Part shown: piece after piece, positions 1 through 8,714 of the stretch
How the letters are laid out: each line of letters starts with the position of its first letter
Numbering within the stretch: position 1 is the stretch's first letter
NCBI RefSeq assembly: GCF_023502205.1
Contig: NZ_JAMFLG010000004.1
Span: 62,001-126,000 of the forward strand
Length of the DNA: 64,000 nucleotides
Direction: 5' to 3'
Source: Aquiflexum sp. TKW24L
GTDB lineage: Bacteria; Bacteroidota; Bacteroidia; Cytophagales; Cyclobacteriaceae
Translations under genes and position numbers: made by a program
The notes under the pieces: generated by a model
What the model saw: the letters and a program-made list of their open reading frames with translations, nothing else
Databases searched by the model: none
What the model was told of the DNA's origin: nothing

Positions 1-2606
1 CAGATGAATAAATCATTTTGAAGATCTGACCACTTTCTAAATGGATTATCATCCACCGAGATCCAAAGTGCGCTTTCTCCTTCCATGGTCAACGATTGGA
101 TTTTTGCCCATATCTCATATTCATCTGTTGTTTCTACTTCAAATTCGAATTCTACCATTCCCGGCCCTTGCGGAGCTTCCTCCAAAGATGAGTTTTGATC
201 AGCAGTCATGATAAACAAGCCATTGATGGCTTTGGCATCGACTTCCGCTGTCCAGTCTGATCCAAATTGTGCTGTTTCGGCTTCATAGAAATCTAGGACA
301 TCAGATTGCTCCAAACCCCAAAAATTATCAGTTGGAAGGCAATAACCCGGTTCTTGGACAACTCCTTCTAAACTGAAGCTTCCATTGATCAATGCAACTT
401 GATCCAATCTGATTGCGGTATTAGGGAATTCAAGGGTGAGCCTGTGCTTGCCTTCTCCCAAGTCATATATTCTTGGCACCTGAAACCAAATAAACTCATT
501 TGAATTGAAAGGTACAATTTGCTCCATTGGCCCGTTGTCCATTTTGAATCTTAGGGCTCCGTTTATTCCTGGTGTAGAAAATGCCTTGATCCAAACCCTG
601 TAGCTATCTGCACCATCAATTTCAAAATCAAAATGAACCTGCCCTGCGATAGGGCTAGCGCCATCATTCTCGAGATTACCTCTAAGAAATTTCCCGTTGG
701 ATGCAGTCGCATCATCCAAAATATCCCATTTGGATCCCAAATAATTACCGCACTCCACTTCAAAAATCATTGAATTAACTTCCTTAGGAACAAAGGGCAG
801 ATCCAGACCTTCCAAACTATTATTTGGAGCATAATTGGATTCTTTGATGGAAGGTGTGGATTGATGGCTTAGATAAAGTTCACCTATATTGGTAAGGTTG
901 CTGTTCTCATCATAATAGAATGCGGTTGTGACATTTGGATTTGAAGAATTATTTGGATTTGGTTGAAAATAGGCATATCGCTCCACGTAGTCCAAGTTTT
1001 CCAGATAAGGCAACGCCAGTTCCAAAAAAGCCTGTTGAATCTCATTTCCCCTGTTTGGATTGGCGTTGAATTCGGTGATCCAGATTGGCATCTTGTAGAT
1101 GTTATGGACATTTTCTAGGTAGTTTTTGAATCTGTTAAAAATATCCTGAGGATTTGCATTTGGACTATTAGCCGGATTTGAGCCCCAATCATACCAGTGA
1201 ACAGCAACAAAATCGAATCTTACGTCACGCTCTTTGGCTATATTATAAAAATCTCTCAACCAGCCTGTTGGTCCGTTTTCTCTTGGAGCAGGGCTTCCAA
1301 GCCGTAATCCAGATCCCATCAGACTTTCATAGTAGGCAACTGCTACGGAAGGTTGACATAAATTATTGAATTGACCGGATTCACCGCTGCAATTGTCCGA
1401 TTCATTGAATCCAAGGAAGTGAGTTATATTTTCCTTTAAAATGACACTTTGCACGCTTGCAGGTGAAGCACCACCGGCACCCCAAGCCATTGGGACATAT
1501 TCATAATTCGGTCTTGATGTTGATCCAAGCCCCCAGTTATAATACCAACCGGCATCAAGTTGATCAAAAAAACCTCCTGTACCTTTTTTTGTCACCCAGT
1601 TCCATGGAATAACCCTAATAAACCTGACATTTCCTTGCAATGCCTCTGGCAACGCTTCCACATACATGTCTTCCTCTGAGGCGATATAGACTTTACCTTT
1701 ACTTGTTCCATTTTCATTGACGGCAAAAGTAGCCATATATCCTCTTTTGAGTACAAATGAATGGGTGGCTTTATCCATCCCATTGGGGATTTGTGCCCCT
1801 TTATATATAATAAGTTCGTTAAGTTCTCCTTTATTGCCGCCAAAGTCTATATCAGAGAAGACAGATAAAGCAGTGTAATTGGCATCAATAGGTCTGATCA
1901 AAGCGCCTTTTTGGTAATATTGGTTTATTCTATAGCCTGACCCTTTAGTTGTTTCAAGTCCATTGATTTTAATATGATTGTCCAATGAATTTCCAATTAA
2001 ATCAGGTGTGATACCATTCCAATAAATCCAAGATGCCGCATCCAAAAAGTCAAACTTTAAAGCTAAGGGGATTTTTGAAGCGGATATTTTCAAAGTACTT
2101 TCATTATCTAAGGAAATCACCCCCTGAGAAATAACAAAATCAGATTCAAGTTTTGCACCTGAAAGTGTCAATCCAAAATCTGCACATCCAAAAACAATCT
2201 CTCCATTTGCGAAAATTTCCGAACCCTCGATATATAAGTTAAAAGAAATAGGTTGTCCAGGAGTTAAACTCCCTGGTCTCGGAATTTTATCCTCATCAGG
2301 ATTGTGATCATTTAGGCAAATGGTATTAGGTTTTTTATTTGCCCCCGGAAGGCACTCCGGTTTTGCTGATTGGCCGGGAATTCCAGTTTGCCCGGGAGGG
2401 TTAGGAGTTGATGGTTTTTGTGTGGTTTCTCTCCAATTCAATTCATTGAAGAAATCATTATCCACATCTCCCACCCAATACAAGTATCGTGAAGAATTAT
2501 TGCAGGGATTTCCATTCTCTTGAAATCCCCAAACCGGGGATGAATAAACTATTCCTGAAATAATAAGGAAGAGCGCAAACAGGTTGGTTCTGTAAAACTG
2601 TTTCAT
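1..2606 (-). CDS. Secreted GH128-like glycoside hydrolase with C-terminal carbohydrate-binding modules (partial, 3' end outside window)
   Basis: An unbroken frame of about 868 codons runs from ATG 2606 to the left edge with no stop, so the C-terminus is missing. A signal peptide (MKQFYRTNLFALFLI...) is followed by a Pro-rich stretch near residues 60-85 and a beta-rich region. The catalytic core at about 330-580 shows the GH128 (Glyco_hydro_cc) landmarks: FLGFNESDN near residue 399 (acid/base Glu in the NE motif), VHWYDW near 470, and WITEFN near 509 (nucleophile Glu). Two beta-sandwich, CBM6/35-like modules follow, starting near residues 610 (FEVECGNY) and 774 (FYEAETAQFG). Characterised GH128 enzymes are endo-beta-1,3-glucanases; the substrate here is inferred only as a beta-1,3-linked glycan. 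It has its own promoter region but lies beside the sulfatase PUL and probably belongs to it. A T9SS C-terminal sorting domain could lie beyond the edge. Confidence 0.8.
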   Translation of the reverse strand, partial: MKQFYRTNLFALFLIISGIVYSSPVWGFQENGNPCNNSSRYLYWVGDVDNDFFNELNWRETTQKPSTPNPPGQTGIPGQSAKPECLPGANKKPNTICLNDHNPDEDKIPRPGSLTPGQPISFNLYIEGSEIFANGEIVFGCADFGLTLSGAKLESDFVISQGVISLDNESTLKISASKIPLALKFDFLDAASWIYWNGITPDLIGNSLDNHIKINGLETTKGSGYRINQYYQKGALIRPIDANYTALSVFSDIDFGGNKGELNELIIYKGAQIPNGMDKATHSFVLKRGYMATFAVNENGTSKGKVYIASEEDMYVEALPEALQGNVRFIRVIPWNWVTKKGTGGFFDQLDAGWYYNWGLGSTSRPNYEYVPMAWGAGGASPASVQSVILKENITHFLGFNESDNCSGESGQFNNLCQPSVAVAYYESLMGSGLRLGSPAPRENGPTGWLRDFYNIAKERDVRFDFVAVHWYDWGSNPANSPNANPQDIFNRFKNYLENVHNIYKMPIWITEFNANPNRGNEIQQAFLELALPYLENLDYVERYAYFQPNPNNSSNPNVTTAFYYDENSNLTNIGELYLSHQSTPSIKESNYAPNNSLEGLDLPFVPKEVNSMIFEVECGNYLGSKWDILDDATASNGKFLRGNLENDGASPIAGQVHFDFEIDGADSYRVWIKAFSTPGINGALRFKMDNGPMEQIVPFNSNEFIWFQVPRIYDLGEGKHRLTLEFPNTAIRLDQVALINGSFSLEGVVQEPGYCLPTDNFWGLEQSDVLDFYEAETAQFGSDWTAEVDAKAINGLFIMTADQNSSLEEAPQGPGMVEFEFEVETTDEYEIWAKIQSLTMEGESALWISVDDNPFRKWSDLQNDLFI

Positions 2607-2681
2607 GGTTAAATTGGCTTTATTGTTAAAATTACGCGTTGAATCTGCAACTAAAGTACTCCTAACCAATCCATTCCTTCA

Positions 2682-2696
2682 GGTCAAATCATTCAT
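2682..2696 (-). promoter_or_regulatory. Candidate HTCS-binding site upstream of the GH128 gene
   Basis: The plus-strand sequence GGTCAAATCATTCAT matches 13 of 15 positions of the element shared by 13496-13510 and 17761-17775. It sits 76-90 bases upstream of the GH128 start and has the same orientation relative to the gene as the copy upstream of susC. A GATT half-site follows about 24 bases later on the minus strand. Function is inferred from position and recurrence only. Confidence 0.35.
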
Positions 2697-2778
2697 TCCA
2701 AAGGAGTAAAAAGTCTTATTCACGTTATTTCGATCAATTGTTTACCGTGCAGGTGTTTTCAGTATATTCATAAAAAAA

Positions 2779-2805
2779 AAATCCGGAGATAATTTCCCCG
2801 GATTT
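2779..2805 (-). terminator. Rho-independent terminator of the sulfatase PUL operon
   Basis: The 8-bp arms AAATCCGG and CCGGATTT enclose an 11-base loop. On the minus strand the hairpin is followed by a run of T (A-run at 2772-2780 on the plus strand). It begins 26 bases after the stop of the last sulfatase, so it probably ends the susC-to-sulfatase operon. Confidence 0.8.
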
Positions 2806-2830
2806 AGTAAAATCAACATAACCCAAAAAT

Positions 2831-4381
2831 CTACTTTAATTCCAATTGTTCTATTTTACTATACCCCACGCCTCTCAATTCTTCAAACCTTTGCTTCAGT
2901 TTCTCAAGCATTGCCGGTTCTGACGTCGCTAGGTTATTTTTTTGCCCGGGATCCACCTTGATATTATACAGTTGATAATTACTGTCATTGCCTAATTCAA
3001 TATTGACAGCTGTATTTATGGCAGGTCCGTTATAAGGAGGAATCATGATGTAATCCCCGCTTCGAAGGGCTGTTCTTGTGGTAGCCTCTAAAATAACTTC
3101 TTCTCTTCCCAAATCCGATTCACCCATCAAAAGGGTCAACATGTCCTTACTATCTTCTGTGGTAATATCACTTCCGACTAGCTTGGAAAGAGATGACAAC
3201 AGATCCAATTGAGAGACCAAAGCATCTGAAACCCCAGGTCTGATTTTTCCTTTCCAATAAGTGACCAAAGGCATTCTAGTCCCAGCCTCAAAAAGACTGT
3301 ATTTCCCACCTCTAAATGGCCCCCAAGGCGTATGATTTCCAAGTTTTTCGACAGCATCATCATAATATCCATCATTCAAAACGGGACCGTTGTCACTGGA
3401 AAAAATCACAAGGGTGTTTTCCAAAAGACCTTCTTCCTCCAAAGTCTTCATCAATTCTCCAATTGCCCAGTCTGCTTCCAAAATCACATCTCCCCTAGGT
3501 CCCATACCTGAAGATCCTACAAATCTTGGGTGCGGCGTTCTTGGCACGTGTGGTTGCTGCATGGCAAAATAGAGGAAAAATGGATTTTCATCATTTTTCT
3601 TTCCCCTGATATAATCCTGAGCTTTGATCAGAAAATGGTCAGCCATATCCTCATCCACCCATTTGGCTTTTTCTCCACCTTTCATAAATCCAATCCTTGG
3701 GATACCATTCACAATGCTGCTATTATGTCCATGGTGCCATTTCATTTTCAATAATTCAGGATTATCGATACCCGTTGGTTCACCTTCATAGTTTTTGTCA
3801 TAATCCACCAAAATGGGGTCATCTGCTTCCAATCCAACCACATGGCCGTCTTGAATATAAACAGTAGGAACCCTATCCTGGGTCGCTGCCATGATATAAG
3901 AATAATCAAAACCAACCTCATTTGGTCCCGGAGAAACTCTTTGGTTCCAATCGACATTTCCATCTCCGAGACCCAAGTGCCATTTACCAACAATGCTTGT
4001 ATGGTAACCCTTGGTCTTCAACATTTTTGGAATTGTCATCTGATCTACAGCTATCAAAAGTGGCGCTGTTCCAGCTAAGATTTTGGCATTCTCGTTTCTC
4101 CAAGGATAGATTCCCGTGAGCAAAGCATACCTGCTTGGCGTACAGGTGGCAGAAGTGGCATAGGCATTTGTGAATTTCATCCCTTCATTTGCCAGCCTGT
4201 CCATATGAGGAGTCTGTATTTCGGTGGCACCATAAGCACTCAGATCTCCATATCCCAAATCATCCATGTATATGATGACGATGTTTGGAAGACTATTCTC
4301 CTCGGTTTGGGTGGCCTTTTCATTACAGCCTACCGAGAGTGGTAAAAGAATTACTGCTAGAAGTTTTTTAATACTTTTCAT
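2831..4381 (-). CDS. S1-family (formylglycine) sulfatase, lipoprotein
   Basis: This 516-residue arylsulfatase-type enzyme hydrolyses sulfate esters, probably on a polysaccharide or its oligosaccharides. The start at 4381 is chosen because it opens directly onto a lipoprotein signal (MKSIKKLLAV..., lipobox LSVGC, Cys19), whereas an upstream in-frame start would add 12 residues before the signal. The metal-binding IIYMDDLGYGD segment lies near residue 36-46, and the modification motif C-T-P-S-R starts at Cys80, the residue that must be converted to formylglycine. GKWHLG and the FSSDNGP segment are also present. It is the last gene of the PUL operon: its start lies within about 25 bases of the previous sulfatase's stop, and a terminator follows. 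Predicted location is periplasm or cell surface. Exact S1 subfamily and regiospecificity cannot be read here. Confidence 0.93.
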   Translation of the reverse strand: MKSIKKLLAVILLPLSVGCNEKATQTEENSLPNIVIIYMDDLGYGDLSAYGATEIQTPHMDRLANEGMKFTNAYATSATCTPSRYALLTGIYPWRNENAKILAGTAPLLIAVDQMTIPKMLKTKGYHTSIVGKWHLGLGDGNVDWNQRVSPGPNEVGFDYSYIMAATQDRVPTVYIQDGHVVGLEADDPILVDYDKNYEGEPTGIDNPELLKMKWHHGHNSSIVNGIPRIGFMKGGEKAKWVDEDMADHFLIKAQDYIRGKKNDENPFFLYFAMQQPHVPRTPHPRFVGSSGMGPRGDVILEADWAIGELMKTLEEEGLLENTLVIFSSDNGPVLNDGYYDDAVEKLGNHTPWGPFRGGKYSLFEAGTRMPLVTYWKGKIRPGVSDALVSQLDLLSSLSKLVGSDITTEDSKDMLTLLMGESDLGREEVILEATTRTALRSGDYIMIPPYNGPAINTAVNIELGNDSNYQLYNIKVDPGQKNNLATSEPAMLEKLKQRFEELRGVGYSKIEQLELK

Positions 4382-4403
4382 TGGATTCAGGGTCTTAGTT
4401 GAA

Positions 4404-5816
4404 TTAATTGTTACCAACTATTTTTGGTTGGGTAATCGAATATGGTTGATCGTAGAGATCAAGCTGCTTTGGCTTCCATTCTGCTCCTTCCAAAAATAAG
4501 GGATGTGGCAGAGACATGTCCCAATCCCCTAGTTTTTTCAAAAGAGATCTGGTCACCTCTATGTTTTCCAAAGCAACATTATGCTGTTCGGATAGGTCTT
4601 GGGACAGGTCAAACAGAAGTGGGAGTCTGTCCGGAAGCCGGATCAGTTTCCATTTGTCTTCCAATATTCCTGCACTGATCGTAAACCTCCATTTTAAGTT
4701 TTCATGTGGGGAAAGATTATTTTCACTTTTGAGGAAAGGAAGTAAATCCACGCCATCAAGTTGATCTGTTGAAGTAGGTTTTATTCCGGCAATTGCCAAA
4801 AATGTCGGCATAAGATCTAAAGATGAAATGGCTTTTGAGTAGGTTATTCCTGCAGGAAGTTCACCTTTCCATTTGATGATAAAAGGCACCCTAATTCCCC
4901 CTTCAAGCAAAATTCCTTTTTGACCGTTGTAAGGCGCATTGAGAGATGCGTTTTGATCCGAAGGCCCACCATTGTCACTCAAAAATACAACCATGGTATT
5001 TTCTTCCAGATGCTCTGATTTTAGGGCTTGGATGATTTTGCCAATATTCAAATCCAACCTATGGACCATAGCGAGGTATGTCCTTCTCTTTTCATCTTCG
5101 ATATGTGAAAACAAGGCTAAATCATCTTCCAAAGCATGCATCGGTGCATGAGGAGCATTGAACGATGCATATAAGAAAAAAGGACCGTTTTTGTGTTTTT
5201 TGATAAAATCCACACACTCATCCCCTTTGTCATCGGTGATGTAAGTGATGGGCTGAGGGGTTTTATAATTGCTGATAATAGGTCTGAGATAACCTTGCCC
5301 ATTTTCCTCACTTTTGAAATAATGATGCCCCCCGCCTAGGTAACCCCAAAATTCATCAAAGCCTCTTCTTACAGGATGAAACTGTTCCTTTTCCCCGAGA
5401 TGCCATTTTCCTATCAACCCCGTCACGTATCCTACTTCTTTCAGCCTGTCAGCCATTGTCATTTGCCCAACGGGTAATCCACCATATTCAGGGTCAAAAC
5501 CTGTTTGGTTGGCAGCAAGATTATTGTCGTATCCAAATGAAACCTGATTTTTTCCGGTTAATAATCCCGCTCTCGAAGGGCTGCAAACCGGGGCTGAAAC
5601 ATAAGCTTGGGTAAAATTTACACCCTCCCTCGCCAAAGCATCAATATTTGGGGTATTTATCTGCAACGAACCGGTCAAACTTAAATCAGCATATCCCAAA
5701 TCATCTGCTAAAATCAGAATGATATTAGGCTTTTTGGGATTTTCCTGACCAAATGTGTGGAAAGAAAAAACCAAAATTGCTATGACTGATAGAAGAGTGT
5801 CTTTACTATTTCGCAT
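4404..5816 (-). CDS. S1-family (formylglycine) sulfatase, secreted
   Basis: A 470-residue sulfatase. The start at 5816 is used because it immediately precedes a signal peptide (MRNSKDTLLSVIAILVFSF...) and leaves a 7-base gap after the GH43 stop; longer starts would run into the GH43 gene. ILADDLGYADLS supplies the metal-binding Asp pair, and C-S-P-S-R (Cys78) is the formylglycine site. GKWHLGEKEQ and LSDNGGP complete the alkaline-phosphatase-superfamily pattern. It differs clearly from the downstream sulfatase in sequence, so the two likely remove sulfates from different positions on the same glycan. Spacing on both sides indicates co-transcription with the PUL. Confidence 0.93.
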   Translation of the reverse strand: MRNSKDTLLSVIAILVFSFHTFGQENPKKPNIILILADDLGYADLSLTGSLQINTPNIDALAREGVNFTQAYVSAPVCSPSRAGLLTGKNQVSFGYDNNLAANQTGFDPEYGGLPVGQMTMADRLKEVGYVTGLIGKWHLGEKEQFHPVRRGFDEFWGYLGGGHHYFKSEENGQGYLRPIISNYKTPQPITYITDDKGDECVDFIKKHKNGPFFLYASFNAPHAPMHALEDDLALFSHIEDEKRRTYLAMVHRLDLNIGKIIQALKSEHLEENTMVVFLSDNGGPSDQNASLNAPYNGQKGILLEGGIRVPFIIKWKGELPAGITYSKAISSLDLMPTFLAIAGIKPTSTDQLDGVDLLPFLKSENNLSPHENLKWRFTISAGILEDKWKLIRLPDRLPLLFDLSQDLSEQHNVALENIEVTRSLLKKLGDWDMSLPHPLFLEGAEWKPKQLDLYDQPYSITQPKIVGNN

Positions 5817-5823
5817 GTCTACT

Positions 5824-6960
5824 CTATTTGTTATCAAAGAAAGATAAATCCCATTGGTCATACCACCTGAGGACAGGTGTGCTGTTATCAAATTCCACAG
5901 GAAGCCAGATGTACCTTCCATCTATGGGATTGTCAGGATTCCACCTGTCCGCCATAAATATAAATGCATCCTTTTTCCCAATTACCGGCAAAACATAGGT
6001 GCTTTGAGACCAAAATGTGGTATTCATTTCTTCCTCTGTGCCGACACACATATTGCCCAAGGAAGTCCAAGGCCCCATCGGATGGTCTGCTACCGCGGAT
6101 TTGCCGGGATTGGGTTTCCATCCGGTAAGACCTGATGAAAACATATAATATTTGCCGTCTTTTTTGAAAATGGCAGGTGCTTCGTTTTGTTCTCCATGGA
6201 GAACCCTGGTATAATTGCCGCTAAAATCAAGATAGTCTTCCGTGAGTTCTGCGACGTGTAGGGTCTGGTTGTTTTCTGACGAATGGAAATGATAAGCTTT
6301 TCCGTCATCATCCACATAAAGAGTCATGTCCCTTGCCATCTGCCCTTTCTCAAAATCCCTTCTCAAAAAGACACCATCAACCACCGCGTCTTTCCACTCT
6401 TGGGAAGGCCTTTTGTATTTTTCCAAATCCACAGGCTTGGATTTTAGGCTATCGGGATAATTTGATGGCCATAGCCCTGCATGGGGATTTACACTTTTGA
6501 TATAGGTATAAGGCCCGGTGACATGGTCGCTGGTGGCGAGTCCTGTCATAGCTGCGTCATATCCACGGTCTTTTATTTCATGGTGAAACCACATGACATA
6601 TTTTTTTGTATTCTTATTATAAATCACTTTTGGCCGCTCAATGATGCAACCTTTGACCAAAAGAGAATTAGGGTCATCATGAACTTCAAGTGCGATACCT
6701 TCATTTTTCCAGTTGTAGAGGTCCTTGGAAGAATAGACACTCACGCCAACCTGCGCCTTATTCCCTTCTTTCCCTTCTATCTTATGTTCACCAAACCAGT
6801 AATAAGTATCTCCCTGGATCAAAAAACCACCTCCGTGGGCATTGATATGCATTCCTTTATCGTCAAGCCAAAGTTCGCCCGGGGAAAAGTGATTAGATTT
6901 TACCTGACTCAAAAAAATCAGAAAAACCATTGCCAAAATATTTTGTATGCTTAAGTACAT
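5824..6960 (-). CDS. GH43 glycosidase of the exo-beta-1,3-galactanase type (subfamily 24/34-like)
   Basis: A 378-residue five-bladed beta-propeller hydrolase with a signal peptide. It lacks the usual GH43 N-terminal catalytic Asp and instead has INAHGGG (residues 39-45), followed by YYWFGEHK. Glu109 in CIIERPKV, Glu260 in GEQNEAPA and Gln319 in FWSQSTYV match by motif the pKa modulator, acid and unusual Gln base reported for exo-beta-1,3-galactanases. Relative to those enzymes there is an extra stretch of roughly 35 residues around 165-200. It is placed between the beta-helix gene (11-base gap) and a sulfatase (7-base gap), so it is part of the operon. Activity on beta-1,3-galactan is inferred from motifs and not shown by the sequence. 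Confidence 0.85.
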   Translation of the reverse strand: MYLSIQNILAMVFLIFLSQVKSNHFSPGELWLDDKGMHINAHGGGFLIQGDTYYWFGEHKIEGKEGNKAQVGVSVYSSKDLYNWKNEGIALEVHDDPNSLLVKGCIIERPKVIYNKNTKKYVMWFHHEIKDRGYDAAMTGLATSDHVTGPYTYIKSVNPHAGLWPSNYPDSLKSKPVDLEKYKRPSQEWKDAVVDGVFLRRDFEKGQMARDMTLYVDDDGKAYHFHSSENNQTLHVAELTEDYLDFSGNYTRVLHGEQNEAPAIFKKDGKYYMFSSGLTGWKPNPGKSAVADHPMGPWTSLGNMCVGTEEEMNTTFWSQSTYVLPVIGKKDAFIFMADRWNPDNPIDGRYIWLPVEFDNSTPVLRWYDQWDLSFFDNK

Positions 6961-6971
6961 AATCGTTTTTT

Positions 6972-8615
6972 TTATCTGTCCATTATCATAATTGCTCCTA
7001 ATCCCACTCCATCACCAATCTGATTCCCAAGAAAATCTTCAACCATTTGAAGGCCATTGGTCAATCCAAAAAAATCCCCCTCCAAAAGCGGAATTTCGAT
7101 TCCTTTCCTTACTAAATCTTTGTTTAAAGGGATGTAATCTTCGGCATTTAATCCTCCCGGGTTTTTGAAATCTGCCGAGCCCATGATCGGTGTAGCATCC
7201 CGGGCCATTGCATCTTTTGGCCAGTTTTTATCATTTAAGAAAAGGTTATTTTCAAAGAAAATCCTTTCTAATGAATCATTGGAAGATTCATCCGGTCTAT
7301 ATTGATCTCCTGAAACCATCTCAACAGGACCTTCCAAATGAAAAATATTGTTGGCAATCAGGATTCCTTTGGACCTGTTATCAATGGCGATTTTTGATGT
7401 TTGACCTGATTTGACATAAATGGTATTGTTGTAGAAATAGGAATTAACAGGACCTTTCCTTTCCTTTTTTTCTCCTTGATAACCACTTAGCCAAAAAATC
7501 TTACCCTCCTGAAATGCACCGTTTTCTCCCTTTATTCTATGACCATCATTGACGCTGATATTAAACCGATAGGCACAGTTGTAATTGTTTCCCAGAATTT
7601 CGCAGAAACCTCCGGCATTATTTGCACTGAAATTGTATTGTAGGACGATATTGTCACAATTAAAATCAATATGGGCTCCTGCCGAATCTCCCGGGCCATT
7701 GGCATTCAAAAATCGGTTCTTTTCGATCAGAACATTTGAAGAAGTCCAAGTCCATAGTCCCGATCCCCTGCCCCACTTCCGTGAATCATCATCACTACCG
7801 GAATAATTGACTTCATTTTCGGCCACATAGACATATTTGACACCTGACATCTGGATTCCCGGGCCTCCGGTTTGGAAAATCTGATTGTTGGTAATGCGGA
7901 TCTGCCTGATATTTTGTTGGTTTGCCCCTGTCAGCTTGATACCTGTATGGCTGACATTAGAAATTTTAGAATTGGAAATAAGGACATTTTCAATCGAGGA
8001 AGCCGGATCTGATGCAATCAGCCGGATGCCCCATCCATATTTCTGTGTTCCATTGGCTGATTTGACTTCAGCTGCATCTCTTGTGAATCCTTTCGCCTCG
8101 TAAAAAATATCATGGACATCCATGTTTTCAAAATGAATATTTTCAATTTTCCCTATATTTTTTGTATCGATCAAAATCCCTACTCTCATATTCCCTTCGC
8201 TCTGATTCCCGGAAGGACCATTGGCAGTGATTTCAAGGTTTCTGACCCTGATAAAACTGGAATTTTGAACGTGAATACCATTTAAATTACCAGTTGCATC
8301 TATTTTAGCTTTCTCATGTTGGGCTTTCCCTGCAGCGTTGTAAGTATCAATTAGGATAGGCCTGTCGAATGAACCATGACAATTTTCTAAAACCAATGTG
8401 CCATAAAACACTTCCCCTGCCGCAAGCAAGATTCGGTCTCCAGGTTGGAGATTCAGGTCCCCCACTTTGGATAAAGTCTTTAGAGGTTTATCAATAGCGT
8501 TTCCTAAATGGTTGTCATTTCCACTTTTTGGATGGAAATAATAATCTTTGGCCTGAAGTTCAAGAATTGAAATCAGGATAAAAACCAAGAACATACTGAA
8601 GGAAAATTTTGTCAT
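6972..8615 (-). CDS. Secreted right-handed parallel beta-helix protein, probable polysaccharide-active enzyme
   Basis: A 547-residue protein with a signal peptide (start at 8615, MTKFSFSMFLVFI..., preferred over a longer start that precedes no signal). The N-terminus, YYFHPKSGNDNHLGNAIDKPLKT, is the typical opening of pectate-lyase-like beta-helix proteins. Repeated Asn-rich coil motifs run through residues about 100-480 (IENVLISNSKIS, IRQIRITNNQIF, YVYVAENEV, NVLIEKNRF, NIVLQYNFSANNAG). Such folds include lyases, GH28/GH110/GH120-type hydrolases and carbohydrate esterases; I cannot place it in a defined family. It is the first gene after susD, separated by about 100 bases containing a hairpin. 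The position suggests it attacks the PUL substrate. Confidence 0.8.
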   Translation of the reverse strand: MTKFSFSMFLVFILISILELQAKDYYFHPKSGNDNHLGNAIDKPLKTLSKVGDLNLQPGDRILLAAGEVFYGTLVLENCHGSFDRPILIDTYNAAGKAQHEKAKIDATGNLNGIHVQNSSFIRVRNLEITANGPSGNQSEGNMRVGILIDTKNIGKIENIHFENMDVHDIFYEAKGFTRDAAEVKSANGTQKYGWGIRLIASDPASSIENVLISNSKISNVSHTGIKLTGANQQNIRQIRITNNQIFQTGGPGIQMSGVKYVYVAENEVNYSGSDDDSRKWGRGSGLWTWTSSNVLIEKNRFLNANGPGDSAGAHIDFNCDNIVLQYNFSANNAGGFCEILGNNYNCAYRFNISVNDGHRIKGENGAFQEGKIFWLSGYQGEKKERKGPVNSYFYNNTIYVKSGQTSKIAIDNRSKGILIANNIFHLEGPVEMVSGDQYRPDESSNDSLERIFFENNLFLNDKNWPKDAMARDATPIMGSADFKNPGGLNAEDYIPLNKDLVRKGIEIPLLEGDFFGLTNGLQMVEDFLGNQIGDGVGLGAIMIMDR

Positions 8616-8661
8616 AAGGAAAAGGAAATTAATTTTTAGTACATAAAGGAACAGCGCAGTA

Positions 8662-8682
8662 TCAGACCCCAAGAGGGTCTGA
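8662..8682 (-). other. Intercistronic hairpin after susD
   Basis: A perfect 8-bp stem (TCAGACCC / GGGTCTGA) with a 5-base loop lies in the 99-base gap between susD and the beta-helix gene. There is no adjacent T-run on the minus strand, so it looks more like an mRNA-stabilising or processing element than a terminator. It may keep susCD messenger more abundant than the enzyme genes. Confidence 0.55.
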
Positions 8683-8714
8683 CACGGACTGTTATGGAAA
8701 ATGGGCTTTTCAGA

